DNA of 64,000 nucleotides, from NCBI GenBank assembly GCA_945876185.1, contig CAMCMZ010000004.1:1-64000 (forward strand), in the 5' to 3' direction. Under the pieces are notes generated by a model. The model was not told where the DNA came from and ran no database searches. It was given only the letters and a program-made list of their open reading frames with translations. A program made the position numbers and the translations under genes. Origin of the DNA: Candidatus Kuenenia stuttgartensis. Its GTDB lineage: Bacteria; Planctomycetota; UBA11346. This document shows positions 8,840-19,302 of this stretch, piece after piece. Each line of letters starts with the position of its first letter. Position 1 is the first letter of the stretch.

Positions 8840-11146
8840 ATGGCCCGACACGCTGACACCTACGAACTCACCGAATCTGAGAAGCGAGACATCATCAAGC
8901 TGATCGAGCAGGGGAAGCCTTTGCCGGAGAAATACCGGTTCTTGCTGTTTGAGGACAAACAGGAAGTCGAACTGGTATGGAATGGCAAGAGCCGAGAAGT
9001 GTGCAATGCAGTCCTGCCGTTCCAGACTTTGGAGCATGTCGATGAACCTCGACAGAGCACCGACCCACAGGAAGAAATTAGATTCGATGTAGGCGGCCGT
9101 CAAACCAAAGGTTGGGCCAACAAACTGATATGGGGCGACAACAAGCTGATTCTGTCATCTCTGAAATCAGGATCACTTAGACGCCAAATCGAAGATGCCG
9201 GTGGACTAAAACTTATCTACATAGATCCGCCATTCGATGTTGGCGCTAATTTTTCCATGGACATCGAGATTGGTGATGCGGTCTTCCATAAGGAACCCAA
9301 TCTCATTGAACAGATTGCGTATCGGGACACGTGGGGACGCGGCGCGGATTCCTTTATTTCCATGATTTATGAGCGACTGATACTCATGCGCGCCCTGATG
9401 CATCCCGAGGGAAGCATTTACGTACATTGCGATTGGCGAGTGAATGCCTTTGTGCGAATGGCAATGGATGAGATATTCGGAAAAGATAACTTTCTGAACC
9501 ACATTGTCTGGAAGCGAACGCCATTTGCCGGAAGCAGCAAGGCCCGCGCCTCAAAGTATCCAACTAATCACGACAGCATTTTTTTCTATTCAAGAAGCGC
9601 GCATTTTCAGTTTGAGCAACAGTTCGCTCCCCATTCAGAAGAATACCTGGAGCGCTTTAAGAATCCAGACAATGATCCGAATGGCCCTTGGCAGAGTGTT
9701 TCCCTGAAAACTTATTCGCAAGAGACGTTTGATCGGCTCAAAGCCGAGGGGAAACTGATTCCTCCGCAGCGTGATGGCGCAGGTTGGCGATACAGGTGGT
9801 ACTTAAATGAAACCAAGGGTAAACAGGTCGAGGATATCTGGACTGATATCAATTTGACGAATCCGATGGCTGAAGAACGCGTCGGGTATCCGACCCAAAA
9901 ACCTGAAGATCTGTTGACGCGTATTCTCAAAGCCAGTAGCAACGAAGGCGATTTAGTTGCTGATTTCTTTTGTGGCAGCGGCACCACCGCCGCCGTGGCC
10001 GAAAAACTCGGCCGCAAGTGGATCGCCACCGACCTCGGAAAGTTCGGCATCCACACCACCCGCAAACGCCTCATCCAAGTCCAACGCGAACTCAAGACTG
10101 CCGGCAAACCCTTCCGCGCTTTTGAAGTCCTCAACCTCGGCCGCTACGAGCGTCAAGCCTACCTGAACATCGGAGGCCGACTATCAGGCGCCGCCAAGGA
10201 AAAGGCCCTGGCCAAGAAGGAGCGTGAATTCCGCGAATTGATTCTGCGCGCCTACAAGGCCGAACCCCTGGACAATGCCGGCTTCTTCCACGGTAAATCC
10301 GGCAACCGCCTGGTGGCGGTCGGCCCCATCAACCTGCCAGTCGGCCGCCTATTCATCGAAGAGGCCATCGTCGAGTGCCGCAAACTGGGCGCCACCCGCG
10401 CCGACATCCTCGCCTTTGAATTCGAGATGGGCCTGTTCCCGGCCGTGTTGGACGAGGCCAAGGGCAAAGGCATCGACCTTTCCCCGAAATACATTCCCAA
10501 GGAAGTCTTCGACAAACGCGCCGTCGAAAAGGGTCAGGTCGTCTTCCACGACATCAGTTTCATCGAGGCCAGCCCGGTCTACCACGCCAAGAAGCCGCTC
10601 GACATCAGCATCAAACTCAAGGACTTCTCGGTGTTCTACACCCAGGGCGCGATGGAAAGCACCCTGGCGGAATTGAAGGACGGCAAAAGCGCCGTGGTCT
10701 GCGAGAACGGCAAGCTGATCAAGATCAGCAAGGACAAGGCCGGCGTCGCCACCAAAGAGATCCTGACCAAGAAGTGGACCGACTGGGTCGATTACTGGTC
10801 GGTGGACTTCGATTACACCAGCAAGAAGGAGATCATCCGCGTATCGCGAGAGCACAAAGACACCGCCTTGGCGCTGCCGACGATTGCCAGCGACGCCAAG
10901 AAGTCCAAAGCGCACGAGGAAAAACAGCTCTACATCAGCGACGAGCACGCCTTCGAAGAACGCTGGACCGGCGCCTACATCTTCGAGAACGAATGGCAGA
11001 GCTTCCGCACCCGCAAAGATCGCGAACTGGAATACACCTCCGCCATCCACACCTACCCCACCGCTGGCCGCTACACCGTCGCAGTCAAGGTCATCGACAT
11101 ATTCGGCAACGACACCATGACTTTATTCCCGGTTCAGGTGGGCTGA
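8840..11146 (+). CDS. Site-specific DNA methyltransferase, type III Mod-like, with long C-terminal extension
   Basis: IYIDPPFDVGANFS (motif IV) preceding DFFCGSGTTAAVAEKLGRKWIATDLGKFGIHTTRKRL (motif I region). Confidence 0.88.
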   Translation: MARHADTYELTESEKRDIIKLIEQGKPLPEKYRFLLFEDKQEVELVWNGKSREVCNAVLPFQTLEHVDEPRQSTDPQEEIRFDVGGRQTKGWANKLIWGDNKLILSSLKSGSLRRQIEDAGGLKLIYIDPPFDVGANFSMDIEIGDAVFHKEPNLIEQIAYRDTWGRGADSFISMIYERLILMRALMHPEGSIYVHCDWRVNAFVRMAMDEIFGKDNFLNHIVWKRTPFAGSSKARASKYPTNHDSIFFYSRSAHFQFEQQFAPHSEEYLERFKNPDNDPNGPWQSVSLKTYSQETFDRLKAEGKLIPPQRDGAGWRYRWYLNETKGKQVEDIWTDINLTNPMAEERVGYPTQKPEDLLTRILKASSNEGDLVADFFCGSGTTAAVAEKLGRKWIATDLGKFGIHTTRKRLIQVQRELKTAGKPFRAFEVLNLGRYERQAYLNIGGRLSGAAKEKALAKKEREFRELILRAYKAEPLDNAGFFHGKSGNRLVAVGPINLPVGRLFIEEAIVECRKLGATRADILAFEFEMGLFPAVLDEAKGKGIDLSPKYIPKEVFDKRAVEKGQVVFHDISFIEASPVYHAKKPLDISIKLKDFSVFYTQGAMESTLAELKDGKSAVVCENGKLIKISKDKAGVATKEILTKKWTDWVDYWSVDFDYTSKKEIIRVSREHKDTALALPTIASDAKKSKAHEEKQLYISDEHAFEERWTGAYIFENEWQSFRTRKDRELEYTSAIHTYPTAGRYTVAVKVIDIFGNDTMTLFPVQVG

Positions 11147-11152
11147 CGTAGC

Positions 11153-12172
11153 ATGACTGACCCCGCCCCGATCATCCTCTACACCACCCCGAACGGCGCC
11201 GTCCGGGTCGAGGTGATGATCCGCAACGAGACGGTCTGGCTGACCCAGAAGGCCCTGGCCGAGTTGTTCGGGGTCAAGGTGCCGGCCATCGCCAAACACC
11301 TTGCCAACATCTTCGCCAGCAAGGAATTGGATGAATCGACAACGGTTTCCAAAATGGAAACAGTTCGCCAGGAGGGCAGCCGGCAGGTCCAAAGGCAGAT
11401 CGAGAGCTACAGCCTCGACGCGATCATCGCGGTGGGCTACCGGGTCAACAGCAGTCAGGCAACCCAGTTCCGCATCTGGGCGACAAAGACGCTGCGCGAG
11501 TTCATCACCAAGGGTTTTGTCCTGGATGATGAACGGTTGAAGCAGGGCAAGACTCTATTCGGCAAGGACTACTTTGATGAATTGCTGGAGCGCATCCGCG
11601 AGATCCGCGCCAGTGAGCGGCGGTTCTACCAGAAGATCACGGATCTTTACGCCCTGGCGTCAGACTACAGCCCCGAGGCAGCGCAGACGCGGGAGTTCTT
11701 CGCTGCGGTGCAGAACAAGCTGCATTGGGCAATCACCGGCAAGACGGCAGCGGAACTGATCTACGAGTCGGCCGATGCCACCAAGCCGGCCATGGGCCTG
11801 ACCACCTGGAAGCGGGCGCCGCAGGGCAAGGTCCTGAAGTCGGACGTATCCGTAGCCAAAAACTACCTGAATGTAGCCCATGTCGCAGAATTGAACCGGC
11901 TGGTATCGGCGTACCTGGACCTGGCCGAGAACCGTGCCCAGCGCGGCCTGGTCACCACCATGGCCGAGTGGGCCTCGTTCCTGACCCGCTACCTGGAGTT
12001 GGCAAACTACCCGATCCTGGCCGACAAGGGCAAGGTCAGCATGCTGGAGGCCAAGCTGAAGGCCGAGGCCGAATACGAGGTCTTTCGGCAGCGGCAGGAT
12101 CAGGACTACGTCTCGGACTTTGACCGCGAGATCAAACGGCTGGAGGGGAAGACGCGCGATGAGCCAACCTGA
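11153..12172 (+). CDS. RhuM family protein
   Basis: ETVWLTQKALAELFGVKVPAIAKHLANIFASKELDESTTVSKMETVRQEGSRQVQRQIESYSLDAIIAVGYRVNSSQATQFRIWATKTLREFITKGFVLDDERLKQ. Confidence 0.85.
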   Translation: MTDPAPIILYTTPNGAVRVEVMIRNETVWLTQKALAELFGVKVPAIAKHLANIFASKELDESTTVSKMETVRQEGSRQVQRQIESYSLDAIIAVGYRVNSSQATQFRIWATKTLREFITKGFVLDDERLKQGKTLFGKDYFDELLERIREIRASERRFYQKITDLYALASDYSPEAAQTREFFAAVQNKLHWAITGKTAAELIYESADATKPAMGLTTWKRAPQGKVLKSDVSVAKNYLNVAHVAELNRLVSAYLDLAENRAQRGLVTTMAEWASFLTRYLELANYPILADKGKVSMLEAKLKAEAEYEVFRQRQDQDYVSDFDREIKRLEGKTRDEPT

Positions 12173-12394
12173 GCCCATGCCCCGAACCTTCGCGGTGGCC
12201 CTCTGCGCCAGGACACCACTGGAGTGACTGGCCGTCCGCCTTTCGTCGCCACCCTTGCCGTCTTGGCCTTGGCCGCCGCCATCGGCGAGCAGATCAGCCA
12301 GCTGGTCATCGCCCTGCCGACCATCGCCGGACGCGGAAACCGATGCTCGGCCCACAGTTGAACATCGCAGTGCTGTCCAGATGCTGCCAAAGAC

Positions 12395-13144
12395 ATGGAT
12401 CTCCTGCGCGGACTCAAACTCAACTGCCTGCTGGTCCCCTGGGTCGTTGCGCTCGTCGCTGCGGCCGTGCTGATCTGGTTCCAGCACCGGATGGAAGCAC
12501 GCGCGGCGATAGCGGGCCGGCAGGCGCTGGTCGCTGAACTCGCCGCCTATGCTGCCTTCGAAACCTCAGCCAACCGGCCGCCGCTTGATCAGGCGATCAA
12601 TGCCGACAAACGCTGGAAATGCCTGGCTGAGCTGAAACTCGAGCACGACCGGGTCACGGTCGCGCGACGGGCTGGCGCCGCACCGGCGCTGGATCCGCAG
12701 GCGCCGCCGCACCAGTTGTGGCTGGTGGTCGATGCCCCGCAGTGGTGGCCGATCGATGGTGACCATATCGCCGTCGCTGTCGGTCTGCGCGATCCCGGCG
12801 GACGGATCAACGGCATCCTCTACGGCCAGATCCAGGATCCCCGTCCGGACCAGGGCATCGACCTCATCCTGGCCATCCTCGCCCTGGCGCTCACCGCCCT
12901 GCTGCTGGGCTGGTATCTCAGCCGGCGTATTTACCGCCCGATCGAAAGCCTCGCCGAGCAGGCTCGCTCGGCGCTCGAGGGTCAGCCAGCACCAACCCAG
13001 GACACCCATTCCGCTGAGACCGCTGTCCTGCGCAGCAGCCTGATGGGGCTGGTTGAACGCTACCGCTCGACGTCCGGCAAAACCCCCGGCGTTCAGCCGA
13101 CTAAGCCGGCGGCCCGGCCAGGCGATCCCCCAACCGGCCCATGA
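12395..13144 (+). CDS. HAMP-like membrane protein
   Basis: Two TM segments flanking a periplasmic region; RRIYRPIESLAEQARSALEG HAMP-like stretch; 4-nt overlap with the next gene. Confidence 0.5.
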   Translation: MDLLRGLKLNCLLVPWVVALVAAAVLIWFQHRMEARAAIAGRQALVAELAAYAAFETSANRPPLDQAINADKRWKCLAELKLEHDRVTVARRAGAAPALDPQAPPHQLWLVVDAPQWWPIDGDHIAVAVGLRDPGGRINGILYGQIQDPRPDQGIDLILAILALALTALLLGWYLSRRIYRPIESLAEQARSALEGQPAPTQDTHSAETAVLRSSLMGLVERYRSTSGKTPGVQPTKPAARPGDPPTGP

Positions 13145-13803
13145 ACCGCACGCTCCGCGGCCTGACGCTCGCTGAACTACTGGTGGTCGTAGCGATCATC
13201 GGGGTCCTCGCCGGTCTGGTCTCTCCGGCGATCACCAGCGTCGTGCGCGCCGCCACCCGCACCTCCTGCGCCAGCAACCTGCGCCAGGTCGGCATGGCAG
13301 CGCTGATGTATTCCAACGATTTCGACGGATTCCTGCCCGCTGAGGGCAATGCCGGGATCGAGAACCCTGACCGCAGTCCGGCCTGGTTCTTCCGCCTGCC
13401 GTCCTATGTCGATCGCCCCGACGTGCGCGGCCGGACGGTCTTCCAGTGCGCCGGCTGGAAGTTCAAAGGCCCGCACCAGTTCGCCAATGCCTCGCCGAAA
13501 TCCTTCAAGTGGAACTCGTACCTCGACGACGACGGCCGGCCCCTGCATGGCCGGCTGAGCGGGACCACCGATGCCAACGAGGTACTGCTGATGATCGACG
13601 GCGTCGCGGGTGAAACCGGCGCCGGCCAGTGGGGCCATTGCTTCAAGACCACGGTCGATGATTCCCGCCATCGCGGCGCGGTGAACGTGCTCTACCTGGA
13701 TGGCCACCTCGGCCAGGTGAACACCCCCAAGGACCGCAATTGGAGCAAGGCGACAACCCTGGTGTGGGTCAGCCAGGACTGGGCGAAACCCAAGAATCGT
13801 TGA
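13141..13803 (+). CDS. Prepilin-type N-terminal cleavage/methylation domain protein
   Basis: RGLTLAELLVVVAIIGVLAGLVSPAI N-terminus and C-terminal VNVLYLDGHLGQV. Confidence 0.8.
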   Translation: MNRTLRGLTLAELLVVVAIIGVLAGLVSPAITSVVRAATRTSCASNLRQVGMAALMYSNDFDGFLPAEGNAGIENPDRSPAWFFRLPSYVDRPDVRGRTVFQCAGWKFKGPHQFANASPKSFKWNSYLDDDGRPLHGRLSGTTDANEVLLMIDGVAGETGAGQWGHCFKTTVDDSRHRGAVNVLYLDGHLGQVNTPKDRNWSKATTLVWVSQDWAKPKNR

Positions 13804-13809
13804 GTTTTT

Positions 13810-14382
13810 TCAGGCCGGCGGGGCGGTTTCCGGCTTCGCGACCACCACCTGCGCCGTGCGGACCAGTTGATCCTTGAGCCGATAGCCACGGCGGTGCACC
13901 TGCACGATGTGGCCCTTGGGCACAGTGGTTGACGGCATTTCGGCGATGACCTCATGCACCGCCGGATCGAAGGCACCCTCGTGGGCGACCGATTCGATGC
14001 CGGCGCTGGCGAGGGTGCTGGCGAAGTTCTCGCGGATGAGCTGGATGCCTTGCAGGAATTCAGGCGTGATCCCGCTTGCCGTGTTGTCCAGCGCGCGTTC
14101 GAGATTGTCGATCTGGTCGAGCAGCGGGCGCACGAAACGGGCCACGGCGCGGGTGCCGGCTTCGTCGGCTTCCTTGCGCAGGCGTTTGCGCACGTTGTCG
14201 AACTCGGCCTGCTGGCGGGCGCAGCGCTCCTTCCATTCGACGACTTGGGAGCGCAGGGCTTCGAATTCGGCCGCCGGCAGGGTGACGGTCTCGGCGGAGG
14301 ATCGTTCTGCGGCGCCGATTTCAGGATTGGCGTCCGGGTTGGATTCCGGCTGGATTTGGGATTGGGGGTTGGCGTCGCTCAT
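13810..14382 (-). CDS. grpE: Nucleotide exchange factor GrpE
   Basis: FDNVRKRLRKEADEAGTRAVARFVRPLLDQIDNLERAL...FDPAVHEVI...GYRLKDQLVRTAQVVVAK. Confidence 0.92.
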   Translation of the reverse strand: MSDANPQSQIQPESNPDANPEIGAAERSSAETVTLPAAEFEALRSQVVEWKERCARQQAEFDNVRKRLRKEADEAGTRAVARFVRPLLDQIDNLERALDNTASGITPEFLQGIQLIRENFASTLASAGIESVAHEGAFDPAVHEVIAEMPSTTVPKGHIVQVHRRGYRLKDQLVRTAQVVVAKPETAPPA

Positions 14383-14389
14383 GGGGTGG

Positions 14390-15505
<1,116 letters not shown>

Positions 15506-15583
15506 GGGGGGGTGCTTGGGTGGGTGGGCCAGAATGGCGCTTCGGACAGCCGGTCTAGCACAATCCGCGCCACTCGGTGCGGA

Positions 15584-16537
15584 TCAGCGGAAATGGGCGC
15601 GTACCAGGGTGCGGAGCTGGTCCTGCGATCGCACGTCCTGGATGCCGGCGCGGAAATCGGCGAAAGTCGGAAGGTCTTTGGCGAAATAGCAGGCCACCCG
15701 TGCCAGCCGGCGCTGGGCCAAGACTGCGCCGTAGAACTCGCGTTCGGCCTCGGCGAGCCAAAGCAGGGTGCGGCCGCGCTCCTCCAGGCTGGGTGCAGGT
15801 ACTGCGGCCCCTGACAGCAGCGCCCGCACCCGGGTGAAAATCCAGGGATTTCCCAGGCAGCCGCGACCGATCATCACCGCATCGGCGCCCGAGGAGCGCA
15901 AGCGGCTGATGGCGTCCTCGGCCGTGCGAATGCCCCCGGATCCGCCAACCGGAATCGTTACCGCCGCCTTGACCCGCTCGACCACCGCCCAGTCCGCCGG
16001 CCCGGCATAGGCCGTGGCGACCGAGCGTGCGTGCACCCACACCGCCGCCGCGCCCGCATCGGCTGCGCGCTGCGCGACCTCAACCGCCGTTTCATGCTGG
16101 TCGTCCGGCCCGCTGCGGATCTTCAACGTCACCGGCACGTCGGCCACGCGCACGCAGGCTGCGACGATCGCCGCAATGCGCTCCGGCTGGCCCATCAGAG
16201 CGCCGCCCTCGCCGCGCTGCACCAGCCGTCGGATCGGACATTCGAAATTGAGATCAACCCCGGCGAACCCGCATTCCGCCACCACCCGCGCCGCCGCCGC
16301 CGCCTCATCCGGATCCGCCGAGCTGACTTGCCCCAGGCACGGCCGCTCATCCGCCGCCGTCGCCAGCAGCTTCAGCGCCCGCTTGTCCCGCGCCGCCACG
16401 TCCTTGGCATCCAACCGCTCCCCAATCACCAACCCCGCCCCATGCCGATGCATCAACCGCCGCAACGGCAAGCTGGTGTGCTCCTCCATCGGCGCCAGCA
16501 CCAGCGGGTTCGCGACCGAGATCGAGCCGATACGCAT
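15584..16537 (-). CDS. tRNA-dihydrouridine synthase
   Basis: VANPLVLAPMEEHTSLPLRRLMHRHGAGLVIGE, GVDLNFECPIRR, VPVTLKIRSG, DAVMIGRGCLGNPWIF. Confidence 0.9.
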   Translation of the reverse strand: MRIGSISVANPLVLAPMEEHTSLPLRRLMHRHGAGLVIGERLDAKDVAARDKRALKLLATAADERPCLGQVSSADPDEAAAAARVVAECGFAGVDLNFECPIRRLVQRGEGGALMGQPERIAAIVAACVRVADVPVTLKIRSGPDDQHETAVEVAQRAADAGAAAVWVHARSVATAYAGPADWAVVERVKAAVTIPVGGSGGIRTAEDAISRLRSSGADAVMIGRGCLGNPWIFTRVRALLSGAAVPAPSLEERGRTLLWLAEAEREFYGAVLAQRRLARVACYFAKDLPTFADFRAGIQDVRSQDQLRTLVRAHFR

Positions 16538-17406
16538 GCCAAAATTCCCCTGGGAAAACCCTAGATTCTGCCAGAAATCACGATCGCGACTCCTCACCAC
16601 TCCAACCATGGCCCAGCGCTTGAGATCATAGATCGGGCCGAGGCCAGGGAAGCGCTTGGCCCACCATTGGGGGATGCCCTGGCCCTTGGTGTCGGTGAAG
16701 CCACCGCCTTCGCTGTGGGTGAACAGTGGGGCATCAGCCGGTCGGCCGGTGATGAGGGGGCGCAGCAGGTCAACGGTGGCGGGGAAGAGCGGATGGCGGT
16801 GGCCGCCGATGGCCTTCACATCGAGGACGATTTCGCCGGCAACTAGGTCGCAGTCACGGCAGCGGATGCGGCTGGCCGTGGCTGGACGCCAGCCGTAGGT
16901 GCTCAGGCAGTGGACCCGCGCCGGGGCGGCGTCGCAGACCACCAGGGCGCAGGGCATCCAGGCAGTGCGGGTGCAGCTCCTGGTCGAGCGCGCGGCGGGC
17001 CCAGGCAAGGCAGGCGCCCAGGATTCCTCCCCGGCGCGCGTTGCGGCCGCCTTGCTTGGTGCGCCAGCGTTCGATCTCGGCCGGGATCAGGCGGGGGTGT
17101 GCTTGCCAGCCCATCTGCTCGATCATGGCCCGAAGATCGGCCTGGAATTCGGCGATGTAGCGCGCGCTGCGAGGGCCGAGGTCAGGTGCGCGACCCAACG
17201 GTTGATGATCTCGGTCAGCGGCAGCGCCCCGGTCGAACGCGACTGGCTGAGGCGCAGCGACGCGGCGATGCGCGGGGCGAGCGTGTGGGCGAAGGCCTCG
17301 GCCGCCCCTTGGTGACGAAGCCGGACTTGCGCAGGCGCTTGCCGGCGCGGCCGCCTTCGCGCCAGCGGACGGTCCAGCGGCCGTTGCGCTTGATGAACTC
17401 AGCCAC
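16538..17406 (-). pseudogene. Frameshifted tyrosine recombinase/integrase relic
   Basis: Three minus frames together give MAEFIKRNGRWTVRWREGGRAGKRLRKSGFVTKG / AAEAFAHTLAPRIAASLRLSQSRSTGALPLTEIINRWVAHLTSALAARYIAEFQADLRAMIEQMGW / YGWRPATASRIRCRDCDLVAGEIVLDVKAIGGHRHPLFPATVDLLRPLI; last piece runs in frame into dus. Confidence 0.7.
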
Positions 17407-17418
17407 GGGAGGTCAGGA

Positions 17419-17808
17419 TCACATATGTGCCTTCAACAGATCGCGCAGCGGTTGCCACTCTTCCGGCGGAAGCTGGACGATCCCGCTCAAGGTGATGAAG
17501 CGATTGCCGACGCGCATGCGATCATAGGCCAATGGTTCCGCGATGATGAGGAGTCGATCATACCGATCCCGGACCAACACCCGGCCGGGATTTCCCACGT
17601 TGAGTGGTCCGTTGATGAATGCGGTCCTGCAGGAGCGTGGAATCGGAATGGTCACATCACCTGGTGCCGATTCAAAGCTATGGGAGACATGGAAATATCC
17701 GATATTCCCCGTAGCGAATCGGGAAAAGACGACGATTGGATGGCTTTTCTCTGGTGGTTTGAATCCGGGGCAGTAATCGACCATCGCCACGGTGCCTGGG
17801 GGGATCAT
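17419..17808 (-). CDS. Hypothetical protein (weakly PemK/MazF-like N-terminus)
   Basis: 129 aa ORF MIPPGTVAMVDYCPGFKPPEKSHPIVVFS...; part of an orphan gene cluster. Confidence 0.5.
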   Translation of the reverse strand: MIPPGTVAMVDYCPGFKPPEKSHPIVVFSRFATGNIGYFHVSHSFESAPGDVTIPIPRSCRTAFINGPLNVGNPGRVLVRDRYDRLLIIAEPLAYDRMRVGNRFITLSGIVQLPPEEWQPLRDLLKAHM

Positions 17809-17841
17809 GCGGCGATCCCCGTCTGTCGAACGGATCGAAGT

Positions 17842-18066
17842 TCAGCCGAAATCGGCTCCGGCCAGATCCCCATTGGTGGCGAACTTTCCACCGACCTGCT
17901 CCACCCAGGCGCGGACATCCTTGCCGGTGATGCCGGGATTCGGTGTGGAATCGACAATCCATCCCCGACCAGGCACCACCGCCTGGCGGGTTTCTTCGGC
18001 GGTGGCATCGCGCACGGTGAGGCCATCAGGAATCTGACTCGGGATCGTGATGTGAAGGTAGGCCAT
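17842..18066 (-). CDS. Hypothetical small protein
   Basis: ORF from MAYLHITIPSQIPDGLTVRDATAEETRQA; overlaps the upstream gene end. Confidence 0.45.
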   Translation of the reverse strand: MAYLHITIPSQIPDGLTVRDATAEETRQAVVPGRGWIVDSTPNPGITGKDVRAWVEQVGGKFATNGDLAGADFG

Positions 18067-18532
18067 AATGGGTTCCCGGTTGGCTGAATATGATGCGGAA
18101 TGGAGAATTCGCAAGAACGTGGCCGCCGACGTTGGCCCAGATCAGCAGGTTGATGGCGATGGCCTGATCCGGGGCCAAGCGAGAAAAATCCCCCGGAAAA
18201 TGCACGGTGAATGGGGGAGTGCGGAAACCGGTTTCGATCGTGCCTCGGGCATCTTTGACCTCGATCTCGCCGTGCATTTCCATGAGGGGATCCACCGTCG
18301 GAGGCAGATCCCGTTGAATGAGTTTGAGCCGGAAGGGATACTTGCCCTGGGATTCCAGTTGGCAGCGCAGGTAGAGATTCAGCCCCGCGTGGAACGGGCA
18401 TTCAGCCTGATGCACCAGCATGGAATCATAGGTCCCCGCGATCAGCCATTTCCCGGTATCCAACCTGCCGACGTAATCGCAGAGGATGATCGCTCCGCGC
18501 ACGTCCTTCATCGGTTGGGAGTCGTCGGTCAT
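18026..18532 (-). CDS. Hypothetical protein, possibly DUF6941-like
   Basis: MTDDSQPMKDVRGAIILCDYVGRLDTGKWLIAGTYD... Confidence 0.55.
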   Translation of the reverse strand: MTDDSQPMKDVRGAIILCDYVGRLDTGKWLIAGTYDSMLVHQAECPFHAGLNLYLRCQLESQGKYPFRLKLIQRDLPPTVDPLMEMHGEIEVKDARGTIETGFRTPPFTVHFPGDFSRLAPDQAIAINLLIWANVGGHVLANSPFRIIFSQPGTHYGLPSHHDPESDS

Positions 18533-18534
18533 GG

Positions 18535-19017
18535 TCAGCGCTCCGGTGGGGGTGTGCGATGCTCAACCCGATAGAAACCAGGCTGCGGAGATCTGGAAAT
18601 CACTAGGGTTTCCGGTGAAGACATCCACATATGCACCAGAGTCGCCTTGCCGTCAATGAATGGAATAGTGAGAATCTCATCAGTCTTCGTTTTATCGGCG
18701 TCCCAGGTCATGCGAACCAGAGCCGCCGCCCCCGTGTCGCCTACCAACTTGTATCCACGAAACATAAAAACACCCCGTGCCGGTGGCGGGGTTGTTGGCT
18801 CAGACGTGAAATGACCGACCTCGTTACCAATGCCCGTGAGCGGGCGAAAAAGCAGGGACTCTTGATGGCGGATCTTGCCTTTTCCCATGTCGTAGGTGCA
18901 TTCGCGTCGCTTCTCGGTGAACCCAAACGCGGAAATTCCAGGTTGCCATTCCTCGCCCGTGCAGGCACACGAGACCGTAAAAAACAAGGCGAAAGCGTAC
19001 CGCACAGGAGCCTCCAA
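18535..19017 (-). CDS. Hypothetical exported protein
   Basis: Signal-like N-terminus MEAPVRYAFALFFTVSCACTG. Confidence 0.5.
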   Translation of the reverse strand: MEAPVRYAFALFFTVSCACTGEEWQPGISAFGFTEKRRECTYDMGKGKIRHQESLLFRPLTGIGNEVGHFTSEPTTPPPARGVFMFRGYKLVGDTGAAALVRMTWDADKTKTDEILTIPFIDGKATLVHMWMSSPETLVISRSPQPGFYRVEHRTPPPER

Positions 19018-19202
19018 TGAAATTCTACAACCATTTGATCAGGCGCTCAACCCCCGCGACCGGCAAATGCCACCTGCTCGGCTGCGGCTGCGTCGTGCAG
19101 GACTGGGTCAAGCGCCGCTGGGCGAAATGCCCGGCCAATCGGTGGATCCGCGCCGAGGGTGGACCCCAGGTGGACCCAGCGCAAAAAGAAGAAAACTCAT
19201 AA
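19017..19202 (+). CDS. Hypothetical small Cys-containing protein
   Basis: AGGAG ribosome-binding site just upstream of the ATG; 61 aa; no recognised family. Confidence 0.3.
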   Translation: MKFYNHLIRRSTPATGKCHLLGCGCVVQDWVKRRWAKCPANRWIRAEGGPQVDPAQKEENS

Positions 19203-19207
19203 AACCT

Positions 19208-19293
19208 TGCCGGGAGAGGGGCTCGAACCCTCACGGCCGATTATGGCCGGCGGATTTTAAGTCCGCTGCGTCTGCCGATTCCGCCATCCCGGC
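19208..19293 (-). tRNA. tRNA-Leu (anticodon TAA)
   Basis: Minus strand GCCGGGATGGCGGAATCGGCAGACGC...GCGGACTTAAAATCCGC...GGGTTCGAGCCC...TCCCGGCA; long variable arm; CCA not encoded. Confidence 0.95.
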
Positions 19294-19302
19294 ACAAAAG
19301 CG

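Noticed and set aside
12173-12394. Possible small ORFs between rhuM and the HAMP-like gene
   Set aside because: Short, no ribosome-binding site or family signal.
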